Positions 1 through 8,574 of a stretch of DNA of 64,000 nucleotides are shown here, one piece after another. Numbering within the stretch: the stretch's first letter is position 1; every line of letters starts with the position of its first letter. A program made the position numbers and the translations under genes. A model generated the notes under the pieces. It was not told the DNA's origin. It was given only the letters and a program-made list of their open reading frames with translations, and ran no database searches. Origin of the DNA: Rhizobium sophoriradicis (GTDB lineage Bacteria; Pseudomonadota; Alphaproteobacteria; Rhizobiales; Rhizobiaceae); NCBI RefSeq assembly GCF_003939025.1, contig NZ_RQIH01000005.1, positions 186,001-250,000 of the forward strand, in the 5' to 3' direction.

Positions 1-122
1 TGAGGATTTTCTACGACCGCCAATTTGCATCGGGAAAGATATCGCTTGCGCATGAGTGACCTGCTGGGCGTAGGGCGACATTCAGCCCATCGCCCTTCGG
101 CGAGTTGGGCCGACTGATCCGT

Positions 123-791
123 TCAAATTCTTCGGTCAAACACGGCAACCGGTGTTTTCAGGCGGTAGAGCGTCGTCGGTCGCCGGGCCCGATCGGTCTG
201 TCGCTTTTCGCCCTCGACGACTTCGAGCAGATCCAGATCGTTGATCTTGCGGCGAAAGGCACTTGGGTCCAACCGTTCGCCCATCACCGTTTCATAAATC
301 GCCTGCAGTTCCGACATCGTAAAGACGACGGGAAGCAGCCTCGCCGGAATGGTCGAATAGGCGCCCTTGCCGCGCAGCCGCGCCAACGCGGCATCCACGA
401 TTTCATTGTGGTCGAAGGGCAGCTTGCCAGCGGCTTCGACTGGCCGCAACTCCAGCAGACTGGCGCTGCCTTCCAAAGCCCCCCGCGGGACCAGCGCAAA
501 ATACGCGATCGACACCGACCAGTCGCGAGGATCTCGTCGCGCCGATGCGAAGGTCCGGAGCTGCTCGAAGAATATGCCCTCGAGCCCCGCCTTGGAATTG
601 AGGATGCGCCGGACCGCCGCCTCGGCGTCGGCGTCCTCGTCTGTGTGCACATAGCCGCCGATCAGCGCCGGAACGCCGGCAAACGGCTCGGCAGGACGCT
701 GAAGCAACGCCACGCATAGCTTTCCCTCGTGCAGCGTCAGCAAGACGATGTCGACCGTCACGATCGGTCGTGCGAATTCAGCCTCTGCCAT
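123..791 (-). CDS. NrtR-like NUDIX-domain transcriptional regulator
   Basis: The 222-residue protein has an N-terminal NUDIX fold (about residues 10-145) and a C-terminal region (about 150-222) that looks like the winged-helix DNA-binding domain of NrtR regulators. Family knowledge: NrtR proteins sense ADP-ribose or related nucleotides and repress NAD or sugar genes. The NUDIX box begins GGYVHTDED, but the catalytic RExxEE stretch reads RRILNSK, so both key glutamates are gone. This fits a sensor rather than a hydrolase. It is divergent from the vWA/PurA-like operon, and the A/T-rich inverted repeat between them is its likely operator. The ATG at 791 follows a purine-rich stretch. The ligand is unknown. 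Confidence 0.8.
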   Translation of the reverse strand: MAEAEFARPIVTVDIVLLTLHEGKLCVALLQRPAEPFAGVPALIGGYVHTDEDADAEAAVRRILNSKAGLEGIFFEQLRTFASARRDPRDWSVSIAYFALVPRGALEGSASLLELRPVEAAGKLPFDHNEIVDAALARLRGKGAYSTIPARLLPVVFTMSELQAIYETVMGERLDPSAFRRKINDLDLLEVVEGEKRQTDRARRPTTLYRLKTPVAVFDRRI

Positions 792-844
792 CTCTATGTT
801 CCTGCCGTCCTCTTAGCCCTCATAGCGGCCAATCGAAAGAATGA

Positions 845-893
845 CAATTTGCAAATAGCAACTTGCAAAATGCAAATTGCAATTCTATATAAG
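845..893 (+). promoter_or_regulatory. Divergent promoter with inverted-repeat operator (candidate NrtR-like site)
   Basis: CAATTTGCA (845-853) and TGCAAATTG (871-879) form a perfect 9-bp inverted repeat, with further TTGCAA-type units between and after them. TTGCAA (864-869) and TATATA (from 887) are spaced as a -35/-10 pair for the downstream vWA gene, so the operator would cover the promoter. The same CAATTTGCA word occurs again at 21-29 near the left edge, possibly serving a gene outside the window. The pattern is visible directly; the protein that binds it is inferred from position. Confidence 0.6.
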
Positions 894-956
894 GAGTAAC
901 GGGACAGCGGACAAAGAGCCGCGCCCGCCCACCAAGCAACAGCAAAGGAGTATGTC

Positions 957-1859
957 ATGGGGATGGGACGTTTCAGCACGGCCGACTGGGCGGCCTATAA
1001 CGCACGCCATGTGGATGGCCGCAGTCGAGCCGAAGTATTCGGGGCCACCGGCATCAATCCGCGGTTCGATCCGGCGCGCTTTTCCACTCGAGAGAGTCGC
1101 GACAGCGCCTACAACCCGCAATCGACTCCGATTATTCTGGCCGCTGATGTGACCGGATCGATGGGCATGATCGCCCACGAGCTGATGCGCGGCGGGCTCA
1201 TTACCCTGACATCGGAGATTTACGATCGCCGGCCGGTATCCGATCCGCACATTATGGTGGCAGCGGTCGGAGACGCGTTCACCGATGCGGCACCGCTGCA
1301 GGCCACCCAGTTCGAGGCGGACATCTCGCTTGCCAGCCAGATCCGCGCCTTGTGGTTGGAGGGCAATGGCGGTGGCAATGACGGCGAAAGCTATAGCGCC
1401 GCTCACCTCCTGGCAGCCCTCAAAACCTCGACCGATGCCTTCGAAAGACGCGGCCGCAAGGGTTATCTCTTCACCATCGGTGACGAGCCGGTTCACAACG
1501 GCCTGGCCGCCGACAAGATCGCTCGCATCTTCGGCGTCGAACCGCCGCGCGGCCTGAGCGCACAAGAATGTCTTGCGATGGCGCAGAGATCCTATGAAGT
1601 CTTCCACATCGTCATCCGTGAAGGCTATGCGGCCACGCGGCTCGGCCGGGTGCTGCAGAGCTGGCAACCCTTGCTGCCCGGCCGCACCTTCGTACTCGAT
1701 GATCACAGGCGCATTGCCGAATTGGTGGTTTCCATCATCGAAATTACCGAAGGCCGCGAGGCCGCCGATGTGGCCGCCAGCTGGCCGGACGCGGCGGCGG
1801 CAGTGGTCGCCAAGGCCATCGGCGAACGCCCAAGCCGGCGCCTGCTGCCATTCTTCTAA
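957..1859 (+). CDS. von Willebrand factor A (vWA) domain protein
   Basis: This 300-residue cytoplasmic protein has a MIDAS-like metal-binding motif, DVTGSMG, near residue 63, and a later TIGDEP segment that may supply the third metal ligand. A glycine-rich GNGGGNDGESY stretch sits between them. No signal peptide or membrane helix is seen. The ATG at 957 is preceded by AAGGAG at 945-950. It is the first gene of an operon with the PurA-like gene 56 bp downstream, under the divergent NrtR-like regulator. vWA domains usually mediate metal-dependent protein contacts, so it may scaffold or activate its partner. That role is inference. Confidence 0.75.
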   Translation: MGMGRFSTADWAAYNARHVDGRSRAEVFGATGINPRFDPARFSTRESRDSAYNPQSTPIILAADVTGSMGMIAHELMRGGLITLTSEIYDRRPVSDPHIMVAAVGDAFTDAAPLQATQFEADISLASQIRALWLEGNGGGNDGESYSAAHLLAALKTSTDAFERRGRKGYLFTIGDEPVHNGLAADKIARIFGVEPPRGLSAQECLAMAQRSYEVFHIVIREGYAATRLGRVLQSWQPLLPGRTFVLDDHRRIAELVVSIIEITEGREAADVAASWPDAAAAVVAKAIGERPSRRLLPFF

Positions 1860-1875
1860 GCCAGGTACTCTAACT

Positions 1876-1898
1876 GCCCCGGCGCGACGCTCCGGGGC
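1876..1898 (+). other. Intercistronic hairpin between vWA and PurA-like genes
   Basis: GCCCCGG (1876-1882) and CCGGGGC (1892-1898) form a perfect 7-bp stem with a 9-nt loop. No T-run follows, so it is more likely an mRNA-stabilising or expression-tuning hairpin than a full terminator. The PurA-like ribosome-binding site (GAGGAG, 1903-1908) starts 4 nt after it. Confidence 0.5.
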
Positions 1899-1915
1899 CA
1901 TTGAGGAGCAGAATA

Positions 1916-3127
1916 ATGAGTATCCAAGCACAGGCCGTGATCGGCGCGCTTTATGGCGACGAAGGCAAGGGGCTGATGGTCGACCGCCTTGCCGCAGCCA
2001 CGCCGGGGGCCGTGGTGGTTCGCAGCAATGGCGGTGCTCAGGCCGGCCACACCGTGGTCGATCCCGCCGGCCGCCGCCATGTCTTCCACCATATCGGCTC
2101 GGGCAGCTTTGCCGGGGCCGCCACGCATTTCAGCCGCTTCTTCGTCGCTCACCCGATGCTGTTTCTCGACGAGTTGTCCGCCCTCAATGAGCGGGGTGCG
2201 AAGCCTCAGATCAGCAGCGACCCGCGCGCCCTGATCACCACGCCTTTCGACGTCCTGATTAACCAGGCCGTGGAACTGGCGCGGGGCACTGCCCGCCACG
2301 GAAGCTGCGGCCTCGGCTTCGGCGAGACGATCGAGCGCAACCTGCAGCCCGAATTCGCCCTTTCGACAAAGGATCTGTTCCGCCCCGATCTGCACGCCCG
2401 TCTTGTTTCGATCCGCGACTGCTGGGTGCCTGGACGGCTCGCCGCGCTCGGCATCACCGCCTTACCCGAAGAACTGGCTGCCGTATTGGCTGACGAAATC
2501 ACCATCGCCGGCTTCGAGGCGGATTGCGCCGCCTATCGCGACCACGTCACCCTCTGGCCCGACCGACGGCTGTGCGAACGCGCATCCGTCATCTTCGAGG
2601 CGGCACAAGGCCTATGCCTCGATCAGAACCGTGGCGTATTTCCTCACGTCACGCGTTCGAATACTGGGCTAACAAATATACTCGCGATCGCCGCCGAAGC
2701 CGGTGTCACAGAGTTGGGCGCGGTGTATGCGACGCGCTGCTACACCACCCGCCACGGTGCAGGGCCGCTCAAGGGGGAGGTTCCAACGCTCCCCGGCGTC
2801 AATGTCGTCGACCCCACCAACGCGCCGAACGAATGGCAAGGTAGCCTGAGGCTCGCCCCGCTCGATCTCTTTACGCTCCGCAAGGCCATCGCAGATGATC
2901 TGACGTCGGATCGCGGCGGTATTGCGGTCAAAGCCGGGCTGGCGGTAACCTGTCTCGATCAGACGGAAGACGGCTTTGCCGTCACCGATCAAGATGAAGA
3001 AATACGGCTTGATCCCGCCAAGGCCGCCCCTGATATTGCCGACTTCGTCGGCCTGCCGCTCTCGGCCGAGAGCTGGGGACCGCGTCGCCGTGACGTCAGG
3101 CTCTATCTCGAAGCAGCCGTCGCCTAG
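1916..3127 (+). CDS. Divergent adenylosuccinate synthetase (PurA) paralogue
   Basis: The 403-residue protein has the PurA fold signatures: GDEGKG near residue 14, GGAQAGHTVV in place of GGHNAGHTLV, FEAAQG, FPHVTRSNT and HGAGPLKGE. Canonical PurA is about 430 residues and carries a TTGRRRR aspartate/IMP loop; here the equivalent stretch reads NEWQGSLRLAP. The guanine-recognition TKLD motif is altered to TCLD. Family knowledge: PurA joins aspartate to IMP using GTP. The changed loops suggest another amine donor, nucleotide or nucleoside triphosphate. The ATG at 1916 with GAGGAG upstream is preferred over the in-frame codon at 1901. The housekeeping purA is presumably elsewhere. Confidence 0.8.
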   Translation: MSIQAQAVIGALYGDEGKGLMVDRLAAATPGAVVVRSNGGAQAGHTVVDPAGRRHVFHHIGSGSFAGAATHFSRFFVAHPMLFLDELSALNERGAKPQISSDPRALITTPFDVLINQAVELARGTARHGSCGLGFGETIERNLQPEFALSTKDLFRPDLHARLVSIRDCWVPGRLAALGITALPEELAAVLADEITIAGFEADCAAYRDHVTLWPDRRLCERASVIFEAAQGLCLDQNRGVFPHVTRSNTGLTNILAIAAEAGVTELGAVYATRCYTTRHGAGPLKGEVPTLPGVNVVDPTNAPNEWQGSLRLAPLDLFTLRKAIADDLTSDRGGIAVKAGLAVTCLDQTEDGFAVTDQDEEIRLDPAKAAPDIADFVGLPLSAESWGPRRRDVRLYLEAAVA

Positions 3128-3188
3128 TCAATGCAGCAACAAAGGACCTGCCCGGCCCGGCATTTGCCGGCGGGGTCAATATCCCCGC

Positions 3189-4487
3189 TTAGTCCTGGCG
3201 CGACTGCTTGATCTCGACAGGCGTCCTCATGATGATTTCCCGATGCGGGAACGGGATCGACACGCCGGCTTGCTTGAACGCGTCCCAAAGCGCCATCAAA
3301 ACCTGGCCCCTGACATTCGTCAGACCATTTGCGGGATCGGAGATCCAGAAGCGGAGCCGGAAATCAAGCGACGAAGCGCCAAAGCAGGTAAGCCAGCATA
3401 CCGGCGCCCTGTAATCGTTGGCGACGCGATCCACCGTAGAGGCAGTCGCGATTGCGATTCTGGCGACTTCATGGGGATCGCTGTCATAAGCCGTACCGAA
3501 GTCGACATCGATCCTGACATAGTCACTGGAGAACGACCAGTTGACGACCTGTTGGGAAATGAAGTCTTCGTTGGGGATCAGGTATTCTTTGCCGTCACGG
3601 GTGATGACCGAGACGAACCGCGAGCGCAAATCGCGGATCGAACCGAAAGTATCGCCGAGCGTGATCGTGTCGCCAGGTTTGATGGATTTATCGAGCAGGA
3701 TGATGATCCCCGAGATGAAGTTCGATACGACTTTCTGAAGGCCGAAGCCTATTCCGACGCCGACTGCGCCGGAAAAAACGGTCAATGCGGTAAGGTCGAT
3801 GCCGGTCGCTGACAAGGCAATTGCGCCGGCGATCATGATCAAGCCGATTTTTATGAACTTGCTGATCAGGACCTTGATCGATGGCGAAAGATCGCCCGAC
3901 CTCTGCACCCAACGGGACAGGACATTGCCGACGAGAACCGCTACCCAGATGAGCGCGACGGCCAAGACGACCGCTTTCAGCACAAGAAGGAGTGAAAGAC
4001 GCACAGCCCCCAGATTGACGGCTAGGCCATCGAGCGCGGAGAGCACCGGACCGTCAAGCCGGAGCGCGTACAACGCGACGTAACTCCAACTGACGATTGC
4101 GACCGTACGCGACAAGGTGGGATTATGGATAATCTTGGTCAGTACGGAGATGATGAACCACGCCCCCGTCAGCGTCAGGGCAGTCGAGACGAGCCACCGT
4201 TGCGACGGCCAGGTGTTTTGAGTGAGAGCGATGTTTGCAAGCCACAGCCATACCGCAAGAAAGAGCCACTTCAAGCGCCGCATGAAAGCGATTATGACGC
4301 GCAAGAGGTCCGGATTGCCTTTGATGCGCCTGGCTTTCGCTTCCAACGCGGGTTCAGTGCGTGATGCCAGGAACGACGCTGCGACGTAACCGACGGCGAC
4401 AATCCCGAATTGGTAGAGCGTCCATTCGCTGAAGACAAACGTTCGGAACCACTGTTCGAACGCGTCGATTGTCTGCCTGACATCCAT
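3189..4487 (-). CDS. MscS-family mechanosensitive ion channel
   Basis: This 432-residue inner-membrane protein has about five predicted transmembrane segments in the first 270 residues and an MscS domain after them. The conserved pore-lining and beta-domain region is visible as GAVGVGIGFGLQKVVSNF, followed by LLDKSIKPGDTI and IPNEDFISQQVVNWS. Family knowledge: these channels open under membrane tension and release solutes during hypo-osmotic shock. It is longer than E. coli MscS (286 residues) because of extra N-terminal helices. It is convergent with the PurA-like gene. Between them lies a GC-rich palindrome (about 3150-3175) with no clear T-run. Confidence 0.9.
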   Translation of the reverse strand: MDVRQTIDAFEQWFRTFVFSEWTLYQFGIVAVGYVAASFLASRTEPALEAKARRIKGNPDLLRVIIAFMRRLKWLFLAVWLWLANIALTQNTWPSQRWLVSTALTLTGAWFIISVLTKIIHNPTLSRTVAIVSWSYVALYALRLDGPVLSALDGLAVNLGAVRLSLLLVLKAVVLAVALIWVAVLVGNVLSRWVQRSGDLSPSIKVLISKFIKIGLIMIAGAIALSATGIDLTALTVFSGAVGVGIGFGLQKVVSNFISGIIILLDKSIKPGDTITLGDTFGSIRDLRSRFVSVITRDGKEYLIPNEDFISQQVVNWSFSSDYVRIDVDFGTAYDSDPHEVARIAIATASTVDRVANDYRAPVCWLTCFGASSLDFRLRFWISDPANGLTNVRGQVLMALWDAFKQAGVSIPFPHREIIMRTPVEIKQSRQD

Positions 4488-4609
4488 GGTTCCGGCCTTT
4501 GTAGCCCTTCAAGGCAGATAAAGGCGTCGACACGATTTTGTTCAATTATCCCCACGCGAGGCATCCGGTGAACTCAGACGTTTTGAGATCGATTGCCGCT
4601 GCGTCCACG

Positions 4610-4640
4610 AAAACGCCCGCGCGGCAGAGCCGGCGGGCGC
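4610..4640 (-). terminator. Rho-independent terminator of argG
   Basis: Downstream of argG on the minus strand, CGCCCGC (4614-4620) and GCGGGCG (4633-4639) form a GC-rich stem. The transcript continues into a short TTTT run (complement of 4610-4613). The T-run is short, so strength is uncertain. Confidence 0.6.
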
Positions 4641-4663
4641 ATATCTGGTTCGAAAACCTGTGA

Positions 4664-5887
4664 TTACTTCGCGAGGTTCCGCTTGCCGAGCGTTCGCAGG
4701 CGCAACGCATTGAGCTTGATGAAGCCGGCTGCGTCCTTCTGGTCGTAGGCGCCCTGGTCGTCCTCGAAAGTGACGAGCTTGTCGGAATAGAGCGACTTTT
4801 CGCTTTCGCGGCCGATGACCATGACATTGCCCTTGTAGAGCTTCAGCGTCACTTCACCTTCGACATGCTCCTGGCTCTTGTCGATCAGCGCCTGCAGCAT
4901 CTCGCGCTCCGGCGAGAACCAGAAACCGTAATAGATCAGCTCGGCGTAGCGCGGCATGATCTCGTCCTTGAGATGGGCCGCACCCCGGTCCAGCGTGATC
5001 GATTCGATGGCGCGATGCGCCGAGAGCAGGATCGTGCCGCCTGGCGTTTCGTAGACGCCGCGCGACTTCATGCCGACGAAGCGGTTCTCGACGAGGTCGA
5101 GACGGCCGATACCGTTGTCGCGGCCATAGGTATTGAGGGTGGCCAGCAGCGTCGCCGGCGACATCTCGACACCGTTGATTGAGACGGCATCGCCCTTGCG
5201 GAAGCCGACCTTAATCACCGTTGCCTTGTCGGGCGCGGCTTCCGGGGAAATCGTGCGCATATGCACATATTCCGGCGCCTCCTGGGCGGGGTCTTCCAGC
5301 ACCTTGCCCTCGGAGGAGGAGTGCAGGAGGTTAGCGTCGACGGAGAACGGCGCTTCGCCCTTCTTGTCCTTGGCGACCGGGATCTGATGCTGTTCGGCGA
5401 AGGCCAGCAGCTCCGTGCGGCTCTTGAAAGCCCAGTCGCGCCACGGCGCGATGATCTTGATGTCGGGGTTCAAAGCATAGGCGGACAGCTCGAAACGAAC
5501 CTGGTCGTTGCCCTTGCCGGTCGCGCCGTGGGCGATCGCATCGGCGCCGGTCTTGCGGGCGATATCGATCAGGTGCTTGGAAATCAGCGGCCGGGCGATC
5601 GAAGTGCCAAGCAGATAGACGCCTTCGTAAACGGCATTGGCGCGGAACATCGGGAAGACGAAATCGCGCACGAATTCCTCGCGCACATCCTCGATGTAGA
5701 TTTCCTTGATGCCGAGCATCTCGGCCTTCTTGCGCGCCGGCTCCAGCTCTTCGCCCTGGCCGAGATCGGCGGTGAAGGTGACGACTTCGGCGCCGAGCTC
5801 CGTCTGCAGCCACTTCAGGATGATCGAGGTGTCGAGGCCGCCGGAATAGGCGAGCACGACTTTCTTCACGTCTTTGTATGATGCCAT
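4664..5887 (-). CDS. argG: Argininosuccinate synthase
   Basis: This 407-residue enzyme makes argininosuccinate from citrulline and aspartate with ATP, the penultimate step of arginine synthesis. The N-terminal PP-loop ATP-binding motif AYSGGLDTS is present near residue 11, followed by family segments such as DLGQGEE and [13 protein letters not shown]. The start at 5887 (MASYKDV) is chosen over an upstream in-frame ATG at 6031, because the extra 48 residues are unlike the family. It is followed by a terminator-like hairpin and is divergent from the SDR gene. Cytoplasmic. Confidence 0.97.
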   Translation of the reverse strand: MASYKDVKKVVLAYSGGLDTSIILKWLQTELGAEVVTFTADLGQGEELEPARKKAEMLGIKEIYIEDVREEFVRDFVFPMFRANAVYEGVYLLGTSIARPLISKHLIDIARKTGADAIAHGATGKGNDQVRFELSAYALNPDIKIIAPWRDWAFKSRTELLAFAEQHQIPVAKDKKGEAPFSVDANLLHSSSEGKVLEDPAQEAPEYVHMRTISPEAAPDKATVIKVGFRKGDAVSINGVEMSPATLLATLNTYGRDNGIGRLDLVENRFVGMKSRGVYETPGGTILLSAHRAIESITLDRGAAHLKDEIMPRYAELIYYGFWFSPEREMLQALIDKSQEHVEGEVTLKLYKGNVMVIGRESEKSLYSDKLVTFEDDQGAYDQKDAAGFIKLNALRLRTLGKRNLAK

Positions 5888-6062
5888 GATGATGAGGTCC
5901 GTTGCATAAAGGCCGGCGAAAACCCGGTATCGCGGCACTTTTAGCGAGATTGGCGCGTGACGCAAGGGCAAGTGGGGCGCCACCGGCGCGATAGAGTTTG
6001 ACAGCGCGAAAGCGGAGCCCATATTCGCCATCGTCCGAACAATGCTCGAGGAGAGGCTGCCC

Positions 6063-6914
6063 GTGACGAATATTCAAGACATTTTCAAGAAATCCAATGT
6101 TGCGGTCGTCACCGGCGGCGCGTCCGGCATCGGCCTGGCCGCGTCGAAATATTTCGCCGGCCAAGGCATGAGCATCGTCATCGCCGATCTCGGCGGCGAT
6201 CGGCTGGCAACAGCCGCCGACGAACTCAAGGCCATTGCCGGCGAAGAAGATGTCATGGCGGTCGAGACCGACGTCGCCAGCCGGGACTCCCTGGAGGCGC
6301 TGGAGCGCGCGGTGCTCCAGCGTTTCGGCCGCGTGCACGTGCTGATGAACAATGCCGGCATCGGCCCGGAGACCTCGATCTTCAGCCCGCAGGCGAACTG
6401 GGACCACATCTTTGCCGTCAACCTGATGGGCGTCATCAACGGCACACGCACCTTCGGCCCTAAGATGCTGTCGCATGGCGAGCCAGGCCTCATCATCAAC
6501 ACCGGCTCGAAACAAGGCATCACCACGCCGCCCGGCAATCCGGCCTACAATATCTCGAAATCGGGCGTGAAGGTGTTTACCGAGGCGCTCCAGCACGAAC
6601 TGCGCAACATCGAAGGCGGAAAGATCTCCGCCCATCTGCTGATCCCCGGCTTCGTCTTCACCGGCCTTACCAAGGGCGACCGCGCGGAAAAGCCCGCCGG
6701 CGCCTGGACGCCGGAGCAGACGGTTGAATTCATGGTGGAAAGCCTCGAACGCGGCGATTTCTATATCCTCTGCCCAGACAATGACGTTGCGCGTTCAGTC
6801 GACGAACGCCGCATGGCCTGGGCAATGGGCGACATCATCGAGAACCGGCCGCCGCTGTCGCGCTGGCACAAGGACTATGCCGACAAGTTCAAGGCCTGCC
6901 TGGAGCAGAAATGA
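6063..6914 (+). CDS. Short-chain dehydrogenase/reductase (SDR)
   Basis: The 283-residue protein has the SDR cofactor motif TGGASGIG near residue 16, NNAG near residue 97, and the catalytic serine and YxxxK (YNISK) in order. An acidic residue after the second beta strand (IADLGG) favours NAD(H), though this is inferred. The substrate cannot be read from sequence. GTG at 6063 is preferred because GAGGAGAGG (6049-6057) sits 5 nt upstream; an ATG at 6042 would add seven residues. It is divergent from argG. Confidence 0.88.
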   Translation: MTNIQDIFKKSNVAVVTGGASGIGLAASKYFAGQGMSIVIADLGGDRLATAADELKAIAGEEDVMAVETDVASRDSLEALERAVLQRFGRVHVLMNNAGIGPETSIFSPQANWDHIFAVNLMGVINGTRTFGPKMLSHGEPGLIINTGSKQGITTPPGNPAYNISKSGVKVFTEALQHELRNIEGGKISAHLLIPGFVFTGLTKGDRAEKPAGAWTPEQTVEFMVESLERGDFYILCPDNDVARSVDERRMAWAMGDIIENRPPLSRWHKDYADKFKACLEQK

Positions 6915-7024
6915 TCGGCGCTCAGTCGCCCGGGATAATGACATGCATGAACCAAGCAGCGAACGCGCTTTGCATGAATCAAGTTTAGTGCAACGCGCAT
7001 GACAAGGTTTGATTGGTAATTTTT

Positions 7025-7067
7025 CTGAAGGCCGGGTAAGAAATCGTCGGATCTTCCCGGCTTTCAG
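7025..7067 (+). promoter_or_regulatory. Leader hairpin upstream of LysE-family gene
   Basis: CTGAAGGCCGGG (7025-7036) and CCCGGCTTTCAG (7056-7067) form a 12-bp stem with one G-T wobble and a 19-nt loop. It ends 9 nt before the ATG at 7077, so it would occlude the ribosome-binding region. Regulation of translation is inference; no known riboswitch is recognised. Confidence 0.45.
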
Positions 7068-7076
7068 AGTACGCCC

Positions 7077-7718
7077 ATGGATTTCCTGCCCAGCCTGCCG
7101 ACCCTTCTGGCTTTCGCCGCCGCTACGCTGCTGCTTGCGGCAACCCCGGGGCAGGACATGACCCTGTCGATCAGCCGTTCGCTGGCCCAGGGCAAGAAGG
7201 CGGCTCTCTTCGTCGTCGTCGGCACCAGCCTCGGCATCGTCGTTCACACGATGCTGGTCGCGTTCGGCATTTCGGCGCTGATCACCGCCTCGCCGACCGC
7301 CTTCTTGATCCTGAAAACCGGCGGCGCCGCCTACCTGTTCTGGCTCGCCGTCCAGGCGATCCGTTTCGGCTCGAAGCTCACTGTCGCCAAGGTCGAGGAT
7401 AAGAGGGGCACCGCCCTTTCCAACATCTCGTCGGGCTTCTGGGTCAATCTCTTGAACCCCAAGGTCATCATCTTCTTCATGACCTTCCTGCCGCAATTCG
7501 TCAGTGCCGGCGACCCGGCCGTCACGCAGAAGCTGCTTTTCCTCGGGCTTTGCTTCATCCTGGTCGGCATGCCGGTTAATGCCGCCGTCGTCTTTGCCGC
7601 CGACTGGCTGGCTTCCTGGCTGCAGAACAACAGAAGGGTGCTGCGCGGCATGGATTATACCTTTGCCGGCGTCTTCTCGATCTTCGCCGCCAAGATCCTG
7701 CTCACCCAGGCGAAATAA
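7077..7718 (+). CDS. LysE/RhtB-family amino-acid exporter
   Basis: This 213-residue inner-membrane protein has about six hydrophobic segments and the LysE/RhtB signature region ATPGQDMTLSISRSLAQGKK near residue 23. A second conserved piece, FWVNLLNPKVIIFFMTFLPQF, lies near residue 120. Family knowledge: these proteins export amino acids such as homoserine, threonine or lysine by proton exchange. The substrate cannot be assigned. No LysG-type regulator is adjacent; the leader hairpin just upstream is the only visible regulatory candidate. It is convergent with the ABC importer genes. Confidence 0.88.
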   Translation: MDFLPSLPTLLAFAAATLLLAATPGQDMTLSISRSLAQGKKAALFVVVGTSLGIVVHTMLVAFGISALITASPTAFLILKTGGAAYLFWLAVQAIRFGSKLTVAKVEDKRGTALSNISSGFWVNLLNPKVIIFFMTFLPQFVSAGDPAVTQKLLFLGLCFILVGMPVNAAVVFAADWLASWLQNNRRVLRGMDYTFAGVFSIFAAKILLTQAK

Positions 7719-7779
7719 TCGCGGTCGGCGCTGGCCGATCAGCCCGCTGTCGGCATAGCCACTCAGCCCACTGTCGGGT

Positions 7780-8574
7780 TCAGCCAATCAGCAAAGCATC
7801 GTCGTCGAGCGTCTGGCCGCGCATCTTGCGGAACATGGCGATCAGATCCTCGACCTGCAGGTTCTTTCGGTTGTCGCCCGCCACGTCGAGAACGATCTCG
7901 CCGCCATGCAGCATGATCGTGCGATGGCCGTAATCCAGCGCCTGGCGCATGGAATGCGTCACCATCATCGTCGTCAGCTTGCGCTCGGCAACGATCTTCT
8001 GCGTGAGGTTCATCACGAACTCGGCCATCCCGGGATCGAGCGCGGCCGTATGTTCGTCGAGCAGCAGCACTTCGGAACCGGCAAGTGTCGCCATGACGAG
8101 CGAAACGGCCTGCCGCTGCCCACCGGAGAGCAGATCCATGCGGTCCTTCAGCCGTTTCTCCAGCCCGAGATTGAGTTCGGCGATCCGCTCTTTGAAATAA
8201 TCGCGCCTCTTGCCGCCGAGTGCCGGCACAAGCCCGCGCTTCTCGCCGCGGCGGGCCGCCAGAGCGAGGTTCTCCTCGATCGACAATGAGCCGCAGCTTC
8301 CCGTCAGCGGATCCTGGAAGACGCGCGCCACGAGACCGGCGCGTGCCGCCGTTGACTTGCGCGTCACCTCGGTCTTGCCGATCAGCACCTGCCCCTCGCT
8401 CGGGATGACATCGCCGGCGAGCACGCCGAGCAGCGTCGATTTGCCGGCGCCGTTCGAGCCGATGACGGTGACGAAGGAGCCCTGCTCGATGGTCAGGCTG
8501 ACGCCGTTCAGCGCCTGCTTCTGCAGCGGCGTGCCGCGTCCGAAAACGACCTTGATATCCTTGACGCTGATCAC
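7780..8574 (-). CDS. ABC transporter ATP-binding protein (TrpXYZ-like importer)
   Basis: The 264-residue ATPase has Walker A GSNGAGKST near residue 39, the signature LSGGQRQAV and Walker B VLLLDEHTAALD. It is the last gene of a substrate-binding protein / permease / ATPase operon. Its GTG start at 8574 overlaps the permease stop codon (GTGA), which implies translational coupling. The set resembles importers with an ABC_sub_bind-type (DUF534) binding protein, some of which are tryptophan or tyrosine transporters in other bacteria. Substrate here is unknown. Confidence 0.9.
   Translation of the reverse strand: MISVKDIKVVFGRGTPLQKQALNGVSLTIEQGSFVTVIGSNGAGKSTLLGVLAGDVIPSEGQVLIGKTEVTRKSTAARAGLVARVFQDPLTGSCGSLSIEENLALAARRGEKRGLVPALGGKRRDYFKERIAELNLGLEKRLKDRMDLLSGGQRQAVSLVMATLAGSEVLLLDEHTAALDPGMAEFVMNLTQKIVAERKLTTMMVTHSMRQALDYGHRTIMLHGGEIVLDVAGDNRKNLQVEDLIAMFRKMRGQTLDDDALLIG

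Noticed and set aside
1..122. Possible gene tail at the left edge
   Set aside because: No frame shows a recognisable C-terminus; a GC-rich hairpin (about 86-111) without T-run is all that is visible, plus the CAATTTGCA word at 21-29.
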